Source: Armatimonadota bacterium (GTDB lineage Bacteria > Armatimonadota > Fervidibacteria > Fervidibacterales > Thermosaccharophagaceae). Taken from it: a DNA stretch of 64,000 nucleotides. Positions 37,849 through 46,819 of this stretch are shown in pieces. Each line of letters starts with the position of its first letter. Positions within the stretch are counted from its first letter, which is position 1. Where the stretch lies: assembly GCA_025062195.1 (NCBI GenBank), contig JANXAS010000001.1, positions 87,473 to 151,472 on the forward strand. The letters run 5' to 3'. The translations under genes and the position numbers were made by a program. The notes beneath the pieces were generated by a model. The model made no database searches. It saw nothing but the letters and a program-made list of their open reading frames with translations, and had not been told where the DNA came from.

Positions 37849-40587
37849 TCATTGCACTTCCCTCATCTCAAGCCAATTGTCGCCGGCTTTAATGTCCACC
37901 TTGAGCGGCACACGCAGCTTGACTATGCTCTCCATAATATCGCGCATCAGCGTGATAAGCTCATCAACTTCATCGCTGTGTGCCTCGCAAATGAGTTCAT
38001 CGTGCACCTGCATTATAAGCTTTGAGCGCATCCTCCTCCTATTCATTTCGCTCCAAAGGCGCACCATTGCCAACTTCATTATGTCAGCGGCGCTTCCCTG
38101 TATTGGCGCGTTTATCGCAACTCTCTTTGCAGCTTCCCTTTCCCGTTCATCTGAACTTGTTATCCCCCTCACATATCGCCGCCTGCCAAACATCGTTGCC
38201 ACATAGCCGTATTCGCTGGCGTGTGCTATTGTTTCTTCAATATATTGGCGCACCTTCGGGTAGCGATTTAGGTAGCTTCGTATGTAGCTTGCAGCCTCAT
38301 CCTCACTTATCCCGAGTTGCTGCGATAGCCCAAGCGAACTCATCCCATAGATGATCCCGAAGTTTATCACCTTAGCCCTGCGGCGCATGTCCTCATTGAC
38401 CTGTTCCAATGGCACACCGAATATGCGTGCGGCAGTGGCTGCATGAATATCTTCGCCCCGCTCAAACGCTTCACACAGCGTTTCATCGCCAGAGATGTGC
38501 GCGAGCATACGCAACTCTATTTGCGAATAGTCGGCACTGACGAGCTTGTAGCCGCTTGGCGCTATGAATGCGCGCCTGATGCGTTTACCCCACTCACTCC
38601 TTATCGGTATGTTTTGCAAGTTTGGAGAGCTTGAACTCAATCTGCCAGTTGATGCGCCTGCCTGCTCATAGTTTGTGTGCACTCTGCCCGTCCGCGCGTC
38701 AGCGAGCTCGAGCAACCCCTCAATGTATGTGCTGCGCAATTTCTCAAGCTCCCTGTATTCAAGCACCCGTGCGGCAATCTCATGCTGCGGTGCAAGCGCC
38801 TCAAGCACATCCGATGCCGTTGAATAGCCGGTTTTTGTCCTTCTGCCCCTTGGCAACTTTAGCCTTTCAAACAGGACATGCCCAAGCTGTCTTGATGAGC
38901 GTATGTTGAATCTGATGCCGGCGAGCGAATAAATTGCCTCCTCAAGCCTGTGCAACTCAGCCTGGGTCTCCTCAGACATCCGCTGAAGATAGGGGACATC
39001 AATGAGCACGCCGTGCCGCTCCATGTCCGCGAGCACAAAAGAGAGCGGCTGCTCAATCTCGGTGAGCAGCTGCCACATGCCGCAAGAGCGCAGATGCGGC
39101 TCAAAATGTTCGCAGGCAATGTGAGTTATGCAAACAGCCTTTGCAAGCTGCAATGCTAAGTCATCATCGCCATGCGCCACGCTGGGGCGCTGCACACTTA
39201 CACTAACGCCTAGCCTCCTTGAAAGGTCTTCAAGTTCATAATCGCCTTCATCCGGATCGTAGAGGTATGCCATTAGGCGAGCATCTCTCCATGAGCTGCT
39301 GAGCGCAGCCCCAATTGAAACGCCGCGCAAAAGCCCGCCACAGCGCCGCAGCATACCTTTCAAGTCGTGAACTCGCTTTTCCAAGTTTACATCGTTCATC
39401 AGCTGTGAAAGCCATAATGGCACATCAAAACTTTCACCCTCACTGTTTGCTCCCTCCTGCAAGAGGTCAAACAGCGATGGTTGGATTGGCGAGCTGCCAA
39501 CCGGCTTTTGGCTTGCGCGGCTGGTCTCAAGTGTGCCACCGATCGGAATGTAGTAAACATGCCTCCCATCAACGCTCATCGCAACACCTTTAATTTCACC
39601 ATCAATGCAGGCGGCAAGCGTCACTGAGCCATGCCGACGGATGCTTGAGAGCAAATTCGCAACAGCGCTCGCATCCATAACCTCATATGAGACTTTGACC
39701 TCTCGCACGAGAAACTTGCGCAACTCAAGCTCGTCAATCAAGCGCTCAAATTCAAGCTGTTGGAAGAACTTAGCCAGTTCCTCACTCTGCAGCTTAAGGC
39801 GCTCAACGGAGCATCTCTCCCAATTGATGCAGATTGGGGCATCATCACGAAGCAAAGTGAGCTTACGCCAACGGCGCGCCTCATCGGCATGTTGCAATAT
39901 AGCTTCCCTAAGCCGAGCATCAGCTATTCTCGGCGCAGACTCAATCACCCTCTCAAGGTTGCCGAATTCCAAAATTAGCCTTTGCGCTGTCCGCTCGCCT
40001 ATTCCCGGTATCCCCGGAATGTTATCCGAGGCATCGCCGCTTAACGCCTTCAAGTCCGGTATTTGACTCGGCAATATGCCCATCTCCATCTTAACTGTGG
40101 CTGAGTCGTAAACAACCGTATCGCTTATGCCGCGCTTGCAAGAGAGCACCTTTACCTTATCGCTCACGAGTTGAAGAGCATCCATATCACCGGTCACAAG
40201 ATAAACTTCCATGCCGGCTTCCTCGGCACGCCTTGCCGCAGTCGCCATCAAGTCATCCGCCTCATACTCCGGCACCTGCCACACTTCCACTCCCACGAGT
40301 TTGAGGAACTCCGTGACCAACTTGACTTGCTCACGGAAGCTTTCCGGGGCACGCTCACGCTGCGCCTTATAACCTTCATAAGCTTCATGGCGGAATGTTG
40401 CCCCGGGTGGATCAAGCACAACGGCTATGTGCGTCGGTTTATACTCGCGCAGTATCTTTAAAAACATTCTCACAAACCCATAGACAGCGTTTGTGTGTAT
40501 ACCTTCCCTTGTCATGAGCGGTGTAATCGCATAGAAGGCTCTGAAGAGCAGGTTATGCCCGTCAATGACAAACAGCTTTCCAACCAT
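37849..40587 (-). CDS. polA: DNA polymerase I, probably without proofreading
   Basis: The cytoplasmic repair and primer-removal polymerase. Residues 1 to about 290 form the 5'-3' exonuclease/FEN domain: FVIDGHNLLFRAF, VTGDMDALQL and DNIPGIPGIGERTAQRL. Residues about 500-912 are the family A polymerase domain, with motif A (SADYSQIELRMLAH), the O helix (RRRAKVINFGIIYGM) and motif C (MQVHDELICEA). The middle domain lacks the DxE pair that binds metal in proofreading enzymes; the matching strand reads AACIDGE. Inactive 3'-5' exonuclease is likely, as in the Thermus enzyme. ATG 40587 follows AAGGGAG; a TTG 15 codons upstream has no supporting site. The length of 912 residues is normal. Confidence 0.96.
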   Translation of the reverse strand: MVGKLFVIDGHNLLFRAFYAITPLMTREGIHTNAVYGFVRMFLKILREYKPTHIAVVLDPPGATFRHEAYEGYKAQRERAPESFREQVKLVTEFLKLVGVEVWQVPEYEADDLMATAARRAEEAGMEVYLVTGDMDALQLVSDKVKVLSCKRGISDTVVYDSATVKMEMGILPSQIPDLKALSGDASDNIPGIPGIGERTAQRLILEFGNLERVIESAPRIADARLREAILQHADEARRWRKLTLLRDDAPICINWERCSVERLKLQSEELAKFFQQLEFERLIDELELRKFLVREVKVSYEVMDASAVANLLSSIRRHGSVTLAACIDGEIKGVAMSVDGRHVYYIPIGGTLETSRASQKPVGSSPIQPSLFDLLQEGANSEGESFDVPLWLSQLMNDVNLEKRVHDLKGMLRRCGGLLRGVSIGAALSSSWRDARLMAYLYDPDEGDYELEDLSRRLGVSVSVQRPSVAHGDDDLALQLAKAVCITHIACEHFEPHLRSCGMWQLLTEIEQPLSFVLADMERHGVLIDVPYLQRMSEETQAELHRLEEAIYSLAGIRFNIRSSRQLGHVLFERLKLPRGRRTKTGYSTASDVLEALAPQHEIAARVLEYRELEKLRSTYIEGLLELADARTGRVHTNYEQAGASTGRLSSSSPNLQNIPIRSEWGKRIRRAFIAPSGYKLVSADYSQIELRMLAHISGDETLCEAFERGEDIHAATAARIFGVPLEQVNEDMRRRAKVINFGIIYGMSSLGLSQQLGISEDEAASYIRSYLNRYPKVRQYIEETIAHASEYGYVATMFGRRRYVRGITSSDEREREAAKRVAINAPIQGSAADIMKLAMVRLWSEMNRRRMRSKLIMQVHDELICEAHSDEVDELITLMRDIMESIVKLRVPLKVDIKAGDNWLEMREVQ

Positions 40588-40650
40588 CTTGCTCCCTTCA
40601 GCAGCGCCATCACGAGCGGATTGAACCAACAAAAATCACCTCACATCAGT

Positions 40651-42156
40651 TCATTCAACCCTTGCGGCATCAGAAGATGCGCCCATTGCGCGGGTGATGA
40701 GAAAATGCAGCCCATATCCAGAAGCAGCACAAAGCAATGGTTCTATAGGCATGCGCAGGCGGGAAAGAGCGAAGTGACCTGCAATACCGCCGGTTAGAGT
40801 GAAGTAAATGATAACCGCTATGATTAGTGATATCGTGAACGCGTTCCTTCTTATCGCAAGCAAACCAACAATTGCAAACGCATAAACGCACAGCTCAACG
40901 AAAAGCGTTAAAAGCCATAACAGCGTCACCAGCGGATAGCGCCCAAAGCGTTCCCTCATTGCTAACTCAAATGCCTCGCCAAACTTGAGCTTGAGCAAAC
41001 GGCGAAGAACTTCCGCACTCAACCCACCAATGCCATCGGTCGGAACTTTACCGTATAGCGTCCCAACCCATGTTGAATATGAGACGAATGGCAGCCACAT
41101 CAGCAAGCAGCCGCGCAAATAGTAATGCAGCGAATATACCCACTCTGCCAATACAATATGTTGCGCAACTTGAGACAGCTGTATAGCCTTCACCGGATGA
41201 TGCTCACAGAATATGTGCAGGTTCGCCGCATCGGATGAAGTATAGCTCCATCCAAAGCGCTTTGAGGCGAGCTTGAGCAACATCTCATCAGACTCTCTGC
41301 CGCTTATGCCGTGGCTCTCGCTCAAAACCCTGCTCGCAAAGAAAACAAGGGTAACCTGTCCATTAATGTCAATGAGCCACCTGCCGAGATAAACACGGTT
41401 GCGAAACAGCCACGGTGTGATAACAAGCAACGCCGCAAAGACCAGTGCCAACGATTGCGCCGCACGAAGACGAATTGAGCACCGCCGGCATGCAAACAGC
41501 GCTAACGCCGCAAGCAACGGCAGAATGCCAATGGCTACCGAACGGCAAAGAGCGGCAATGCCAACTAACACACCACAGGCAACGAACCAACCGATGGCAT
41601 TTCTGCCATTATTTCGCGCATGCCAAAAGCACCCCTGCAGGAACACTATCAATGCGCCGCAGATAAGCGCGCAAAACAATGTCTCACTCATCAGCACGAC
41701 ACACATAGCTATGCTGAGCGGGTTGATGGCAAACAGAATAATTGCGTGCATATATCCATTGCCAAAGAGCATGCGTGTGAGCATCCCAACGAGCATTGCT
41801 GTAGCTACACTTAGGGCAACTTGTGCTATCACAGCAACGCGTGCGTCCGCACCAAATGGACTATACAGCAAAGCCAAGAAGACAGGGTATGTTGGTGGAC
41901 GAAGAAAGTATGGCTCGTCATCGGTGGAGAAGCGCTGCCTAAATGCGATGTTCATCGCCAGACGGTGATAGCGCTCTGAATCACCCGGCACAAAGCTGCG
42001 CTCGGGATGGAGCAGCACTGGCAGCGCAAAAAGAAGGCGCAGCAGAAGAGCAATTGCAAGCACTAAAAGTGCTGTGCGGCTAAAGACATTCAAGACCTTC
42101 CTGTTTGCAGTGTCACCAAACAGCGCCCTAAAATAGAGCATTTGCATCGGCAACAC
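40651..42156 (-). CDS. GT39-type (PMT/ArnT-like) membrane glycosyltransferase
   Basis: A GT-C-fold integral membrane protein with about 10-12 hydrophobic helices across 501 residues. The first periplasmic loop has the family's acidic start GDSERYHR, followed by RPPTYPVFLALLY, the typical GT39 signature; the Asp is the probable catalytic base. Such enzymes move a sugar from a polyprenyl-phosphate carrier to lipid, protein or glycan at the outer face of the inner membrane. The acceptor here is unknown. Start choice is uncertain: GTG 42156 has GGGTG four bases upstream, while ATG 42147 is possible. It lies upstream of polA on the same strand and diverges from the DUF2079 pair. Confidence 0.8.
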   Translation of the reverse strand: MLPMQMLYFRALFGDTANRKVLNVFSRTALLVLAIALLLRLLFALPVLLHPERSFVPGDSERYHRLAMNIAFRQRFSTDDEPYFLRPPTYPVFLALLYSPFGADARVAVIAQVALSVATAMLVGMLTRMLFGNGYMHAIILFAINPLSIAMCVVLMSETLFCALICGALIVFLQGCFWHARNNGRNAIGWFVACGVLVGIAALCRSVAIGILPLLAALALFACRRCSIRLRAAQSLALVFAALLVITPWLFRNRVYLGRWLIDINGQVTLVFFASRVLSESHGISGRESDEMLLKLASKRFGWSYTSSDAANLHIFCEHHPVKAIQLSQVAQHIVLAEWVYSLHYYLRGCLLMWLPFVSYSTWVGTLYGKVPTDGIGGLSAEVLRRLLKLKFGEAFELAMRERFGRYPLVTLLWLLTLFVELCVYAFAIVGLLAIRRNAFTISLIIAVIIYFTLTGGIAGHFALSRLRMPIEPLLCAASGYGLHFLITRAMGASSDAARVE

Positions 42157-42254
42157 TCATCACCCAACAGTTCCCCCAAAGCTTGCTGCGCTAAAATTTT
42201 GTCAAGCAACCGCTAAGGGATAATTCAAGCCGACAAAGAAAGGTGCATGCTTAC

Positions 42255-43826
42255 ATGCACTTTGATTGCCACACGCATTGCTCAACCCATAAGCATCACG
42301 CGTTGCTCTCCTGCGCCATTTCAGCCATCATCATGTGCTTTCTCACACATACCGCAATTTTGCGCCACAACATCTTCGGCAGCGGATATGACCTTGCCGC
42401 TCACTCACAATACTCTTGGCTGATCAGCCATTATGGTTTACTTGAGCCATCCACTCTTCTAAGCTCCGCAGCACCTGATTTTTATGCAAGTCCGTTAGCC
42501 GATCACCTTTCAATCATCCTCATACCGCTCGCCATCATTTACAAGTTCATCCCCTCGCCCTTAACACTCATCGTTATTCAAGCTGCATGTGCGTGGCTCT
42601 TCATCATTGGCATCATCCGCATAATCCACAAGCGCTTGGGCAATCAATTCGCTTGCATCATCACCTCATCAGCTCTATCGCTTTATCCACCATTGCACCT
42701 CCAAGTCAGGAATGACTTTCACACCGATGCCTTCATTATGCTTTCAATACCTTGGCTTTGGGTGGGCATCACCGAACGAAGGCATTGGCTATTTTTCTCC
42801 TTCCTTCTACTTGCGCTTTTGGCGAAGGAGACTGGCGCACTGGTAATGTTAGCATTTGGGGTAGCGCTGCTCGCCACGAGGAGATACCGCAGGTTCGGAA
42901 TTTGGATGTGCATCACCTCGACAGCGTGGTTTTTAACATCCCAAATTTTACTCCATATGTTGCGTGGCGGCAAGCCGCAGCCCGCAACAGTTTGGTATTA
43001 CGGTTACCTTGGAAGCAACTTGACCGAGATTATACTTAACGCCATTTGCCACCCTTCAAAGCCATTGAAACTCTTGCTTTCCAGTGACGCCATCCTTTCA
43101 GCCATTCAAATGCTCTTGCCATTGCTCTTCCTGCCGGTCATTTGCCCGCTGTTCTTTTTCCCGTCGCTTACGCCATTCGTGCAAGCCTTCATCACCACAT
43201 GGAAACCAACAAGAAACATTGTCTATCAGGGCATGATGCAATGCACAGGTTTGCTCATCCTCGGATGCGTTGAAGCAACAGCACTACTCGCCAGCATGGT
43301 CGGAAAGATGGGCAAAGACAGCGAAAGGAAAGCGCGCAGCCTGAACGAATTTGCGCTCGCCTGTGTGCTCCTTTTTAGCGCCATTTTTTCGTGGCAGGCT
43401 GTCTTCCCGCACCAGTTATACCTTAGGCGAGAGATAAGGCTTCAAAACATCCCAAGAGTGCAAGCTATAAGGGATGCATTGAGCCTCATACCAGACAACG
43501 CACCTGTAATAGCCTCAACTCACCTTTTGCCGCACCTTGCAAACAGGCGCTTCCTTTGGATGTTTGAGTGGCACAACCCATTGCGGGACAGGCGCTTTGA
43601 ATTAACCCCAAAGTGGCGCGGCGAGATGCCGCCAGAGGATGTTTACATAGCTATTGAACTTACGCCGCTGGATATATGGAAGCCAATTACACCAGAGCAA
43701 CTTGACAAGATGAAGCGTTGGCGTGAAATTGAAACCCTGGTTGAAAACAAGCACATCGTGCTGTTGAGGTATTGCCCACACGATAAGCGCTCAAGAGTTG
43801 AAGCGGACTACAAGATTCAAGATTAA
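42255..43826 (+). CDS. DUF2079-family multi-spanning membrane protein (copy 1)
   Basis: A hydrophobic protein of 523 residues with about nine to ten membrane helices. DUF2079 features are visible: an acidic luminal start (GYDLAAHSQYSWLISH), then SPLADHLSIILIPLA and SPLTLIVIQAACAWLFI, and later HTDAFIMLSIPWLW. The family is thought to resemble GT-C glycosyltransferases, but no activity is proven. ATG 42255 sits nine bases after AAAGGTG; a GTG at 42243 lies inside that site. The soluble C-terminus ends with NKHIVLLRYCPHDKR. It is followed 46 bases later by a close paralogue and then by a GT4 enzyme, which supports a role in surface-glycan synthesis. Confidence 0.82.
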   Translation: MHFDCHTHCSTHKHHALLSCAISAIIMCFLTHTAILRHNIFGSGYDLAAHSQYSWLISHYGLLEPSTLLSSAAPDFYASPLADHLSIILIPLAIIYKFIPSPLTLIVIQAACAWLFIIGIIRIIHKRLGNQFACIITSSALSLYPPLHLQVRNDFHTDAFIMLSIPWLWVGITERRHWLFFSFLLLALLAKETGALVMLAFGVALLATRRYRRFGIWMCITSTAWFLTSQILLHMLRGGKPQPATVWYYGYLGSNLTEIILNAICHPSKPLKLLLSSDAILSAIQMLLPLLFLPVICPLFFFPSLTPFVQAFITTWKPTRNIVYQGMMQCTGLLILGCVEATALLASMVGKMGKDSERKARSLNEFALACVLLFSAIFSWQAVFPHQLYLRREIRLQNIPRVQAIRDALSLIPDNAPVIASTHLLPHLANRRFLWMFEWHNPLRDRRFELTPKWRGEMPPEDVYIAIELTPLDIWKPITPEQLDKMKRWREIETLVENKHIVLLRYCPHDKRSRVEADYKIQD

Positions 43827-43872
43827 ATAAAGACGATGCTGATGGTAGTGACCGTATGCGAAGGTGATTATA

Positions 43873-45411
43873 TTGCGCAACCTGTCCGCCAAGCACCATT
43901 TGCTGCTATCGTATGCAATCTCAGCTACAATCATGTGCACGCTCATGTGCACCGCCTCATTCCATTACAGCACTTTTAATAGCGAACCAGACCTTTCCAT
44001 CCACTCACAATTCTGCTGGCTCATAAGCCACCACGGTTTATTTGAACCAGCCACACTCCTCTCTTCACTTTTGGGCTTTCAGGCAAGCCCATTAGCCGAC
44101 CACTTCTCAATCCTTCTAATTCCGCTCGCAGTTGTTTACAGGCTAATCCCGTCACCTTTAACTCTCATCTTTATTCAAAGCTTATGCGCATGGCTTTTCA
44201 TATTCGGCGTCATTCTCGTAATCCACAGGCGCTTGAGCAATCCAACCGCTAAAATCATAACCTCAGCAGCATTGTCCCTTTACCCGCCGCTGCATTTCCA
44301 GCTTGTGTTTGACTTCCACATGGACGCCTTCATTGCGCTCTCAATCCCTTGGCTTTGGATTGGAATCACAGAGCAAAGGCTTTGGCTGTTTCTCTCATCG
44401 CTTCTCGTTGCGCTCCTCGCAAAAGAAACTGGCGCGCTTTTTATGTTAGCATTCGGAATAGCATTGTCCTTTACAGGGCAATATCGTAGGCTCGGAATAT
44501 GGGTATGCGCTGCCTCTATAGCGTGGCTTCTTGCATCTCAATTCCTGCTACAAACATTGCGCGGTTATAGGATGCATACCGCAGCTCTCACCTTCTACGG
44601 CTACCTTGGAAGCAGCTTGGAAGAGATCATACTCAACGCCATTTTACACCCCTCAAAACTGTTAGAGCTTTTGCTCTCCCAAGATACCGTGCTCGCTGCC
44701 ATTCAGATGCTCTTGCCGCTGCTCTTCCTGCCAGCCGTCTGCCCGTTGTTCTTTATTCCCTCACTTGCACCATTCATTCAAGTTTTCGTTAGCGCACATC
44801 AGCCGATGAGAAACTTCGCATATTGGGGTTTGATACCGTGCTCAGCATTTCTTATCCTTGGATGCGTTGAATCAATCTCTCTTATCACCGACAACCTTGT
44901 TAGAAAGATACGCAACGGCAGTGAGCGCAAAGCGCTCAACCTGAGCCAATTTGCAATTGCATTGGCGCTCCTTTCGAGCACCATTCTTTCATGGCAAATT
45001 GTTTTCCCATATGAGCTCTACTTTGGGCACGGGCTAAAGCATCTAAATGCTCCACGAGTGCAAGCCATAAAAGAAGCACTCAAGCTTATACCAAATGGTG
45101 CACCCGTGATAGCTTCAGCGCACCTTCTGTCTCACCTTTCAAACAGGCGCTTAGTTTGGATGTTTGAGTGGGATAACCCCCTAAGAGACGAACGCACGAG
45201 ATTGTCACAGAAGTGGCACGGCGAGATGCCATCGGAAGATGTTTACATTGCCGTTGAATTAACACCGTTGTGCACCAGATGCACGAGAGAAAAGGCGAAC
45301 ATTTTGCAACAGGTTAAGGAGATGAAGCGGTGGCGCAAAATTGAGAGGCTTGTTGAGAATAAGCACATTGTGCTATTGAGGTATTGCCCACACGATGGGC
45401 ATTCAGAGTGA
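43873..45411 (+). CDS. DUF2079-family multi-spanning membrane protein (copy 2, tandem paralogue)
   Basis: Aligns along its whole length with the preceding gene, for example SPLADHFSILLIPLAVVY and NKHIVLLRYCPHD in equivalent places, so the pair arose by tandem duplication. It has 512 residues with about nine to ten helices and the same acidic loop (EPDLSIHSQFCWLISH). I propose TTG 43873 as the start because AAGGTGAT lies seven bases upstream and the N-terminus then matches the paralogue; GTG 43864 is inside that site. Its end overlaps the nominal open frame of the next gene. It probably works on lipid-linked sugars at the membrane, by inference from family and neighbours. Confidence 0.8.
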   Translation: MRNLSAKHHLLLSYAISATIMCTLMCTASFHYSTFNSEPDLSIHSQFCWLISHHGLFEPATLLSSLLGFQASPLADHFSILLIPLAVVYRLIPSPLTLIFIQSLCAWLFIFGVILVIHRRLSNPTAKIITSAALSLYPPLHFQLVFDFHMDAFIALSIPWLWIGITEQRLWLFLSSLLVALLAKETGALFMLAFGIALSFTGQYRRLGIWVCAASIAWLLASQFLLQTLRGYRMHTAALTFYGYLGSSLEEIILNAILHPSKLLELLLSQDTVLAAIQMLLPLLFLPAVCPLFFIPSLAPFIQVFVSAHQPMRNFAYWGLIPCSAFLILGCVESISLITDNLVRKIRNGSERKALNLSQFAIALALLSSTILSWQIVFPYELYFGHGLKHLNAPRVQAIKEALKLIPNGAPVIASAHLLSHLSNRRLVWMFEWDNPLRDERTRLSQKWHGEMPSEDVYIAVELTPLCTRCTREKANILQQVKEMKRWRKIERLVENKHIVLLRYCPHDGHSE

Positions 45412-45433
45412 TGCCGTTAAAGTGAGAGTGGCA

Positions 45434-46615
45434 ATGATGCGCCTGATGCTTATTTCGCATGCGTGTGCTCATCAGTCATATCTTCGCAGCAAGCTTTCAC
45501 CATTGCTTAAAGCCAGGAGCGATTTGCATGCCCTCGTTATAACGCCAAAGTGGTGGGTTGAAGGCAGCTGCAAAGTGAGTGGAAAGCCCATCTCACTGCG
45601 CCACAACGAAGGTATTGCAATCTCCATTCAATCGCTGACGCTATTTACTGGGCTTCAATTTGCTCACTTTTATCCGATGCTGCACACCCTCATCCTCAGG
45701 TGGAAACCTGAAATTGTGCATGTTGAGGAAGAGCCAATGAGCCTTTCATGTGCGCATGCAGCCTTGCTCACAAAAATGCTTGCTCGCCAATCGCCATTCA
45801 TCTTCTTCACATGGGAGAATCTGCATCAGCGTTGGAGTATGCCCAACTTGCGCTCAATCGCTTATCCTCTGTTTGAGCGCTTAAGCTACGCCTATGCCGA
45901 CATTGCGATCGCTGGCACAGAGATGGCGATGCGCATTTTGCGTGAGCGTGGCTTTGAGAAGCCAATTGTCGTGTGCCCGCAATTTGGCATTGATGTTGAG
46001 CGCTTCTCTCCGATGACGCCCTCGCAAAAAGCACTTTTGCGCTCAAAGCTTGGTCTGGCAAATGGCGCATTCACCATCGGCTATGTCGGGCGCATCGTCC
46101 CTGAAAAGGGGATTGACCTGCTCATGCACGCTATAGCTGAAATCCCAAAAGCTCAATTGCTAATAGCAGGCGATGGATGGATGCTACAAACATTGAAAGA
46201 GCTCTCGGAGAAACTTGGCATACAAAAGCGGGTCAAATTTATAGGCGCTGTGCCACATGAAGAATTGCCAGAACTTCTAAACGCATTTGATGCGCTTGTT
46301 CTGCCATCGCGCTCAATGCCGCATTGGAGAGAGCAATTTGGCAGAGTGCTAATTGAGGCAATGGCTTGCGGAACTCCGGTCATAGGCTCTTCATCGGGTG
46401 CAATACCCGAAGTCATCGGAGATTGCGGGCTTGTATTTCAAGAGGGAAACATTGATGAATTACGCTCCCATATCTTGCGCATCGCAAACGATGAGAGGCT
46501 AAAAAGTGAGTTATCAACTCGTGGGAGAATGCGCGCCGTTGAACAATTCAGCAGCGAGGTTATCGCTCTAAGGACTGTCAAGGCGTATGAGCTTGCGATG
46601 AGTATATCAAAGTAA
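45434..46615 (+). CDS. GT4-family glycosyltransferase (GT-B fold)
   Basis: A cytoplasmic nucleotide-sugar-dependent transferase, 393 residues. The N-terminal domain opens with RLMLISHACAHQ, typical of GT4, and carries VHVEEEPMSLS. The C-terminal nucleotide-binding domain starts at IGYVGRIVPEKGIDLL and includes LLIAGDGWM and the acidic pair in EQFGRVLIEAMACGTPV, the E-x7-E motif. The start is probably ATG 45434 or 45437; an ATG at 45395 lies inside the preceding gene and would add an untypical leader. It is the last plus-strand gene of the cluster and meets the GT9 gene tail to tail. Sugar donor and acceptor cannot be read from the sequence. Confidence 0.88.
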   Translation: MMRLMLISHACAHQSYLRSKLSPLLKARSDLHALVITPKWWVEGSCKVSGKPISLRHNEGIAISIQSLTLFTGLQFAHFYPMLHTLILRWKPEIVHVEEEPMSLSCAHAALLTKMLARQSPFIFFTWENLHQRWSMPNLRSIAYPLFERLSYAYADIAIAGTEMAMRILRERGFEKPIVVCPQFGIDVERFSPMTPSQKALLRSKLGLANGAFTIGYVGRIVPEKGIDLLMHAIAEIPKAQLLIAGDGWMLQTLKELSEKLGIQKRVKFIGAVPHEELPELLNAFDALVLPSRSMPHWREQFGRVLIEAMACGTPVIGSSSGAIPEVIGDCGLVFQEGNIDELRSHILRIANDERLKSELSTRGRMRAVEQFSSEVIALRTVKAYELAMSISK

Positions 46616-46644
46616 CATGACCGCCGTTTGAATCATGAAGCGAA

Positions 46645-46736
46645 AAAACTCCCGCAATGTGGGCTCGCCACTTTTGGGCGACGAAAGTTTGAGAGCAAAT
46701 TTGCAGCGTCACCCCCATCGTGTGCGGGGGAGTTTT
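46645..46736. terminator. Possible bidirectional transcription terminator between convergent genes
   Basis: AAAACTCCCGC at 46645-46655 is matched by GCGGGGGAGTTTT at 46724-46736, with two extra G on the right arm. Internal hairpins are TCGCC/GGCGA (46665-46681) and CCCCC/GGGGG (46712-46730), the latter followed by AGTTTT. An A run on one side and a T run on the other would suit both convergent transcripts. The rest of the 204-base gap shows nothing else. Confidence 0.4.
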
Positions 46737-46819
46737 AAAGACCATCGCGAAAAAGCCACAACACATGGGTTTGAAGTCGCCTTATTTTTGAGAAGGGTGT
46801 TAGGCAAAGATAGCTAAAC

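Noticed and set aside
42255..45411. One DUF2079 gene split by a frameshift
   Set aside because: The two genes align along their full lengths, each has its own start and stop, so they are tandem paralogues.
46635..46817. Small plus-strand gene of 60 residues
   Set aside because: It overlaps the terminator-like hairpins, has no ribosome site and its translation is not protein-like.
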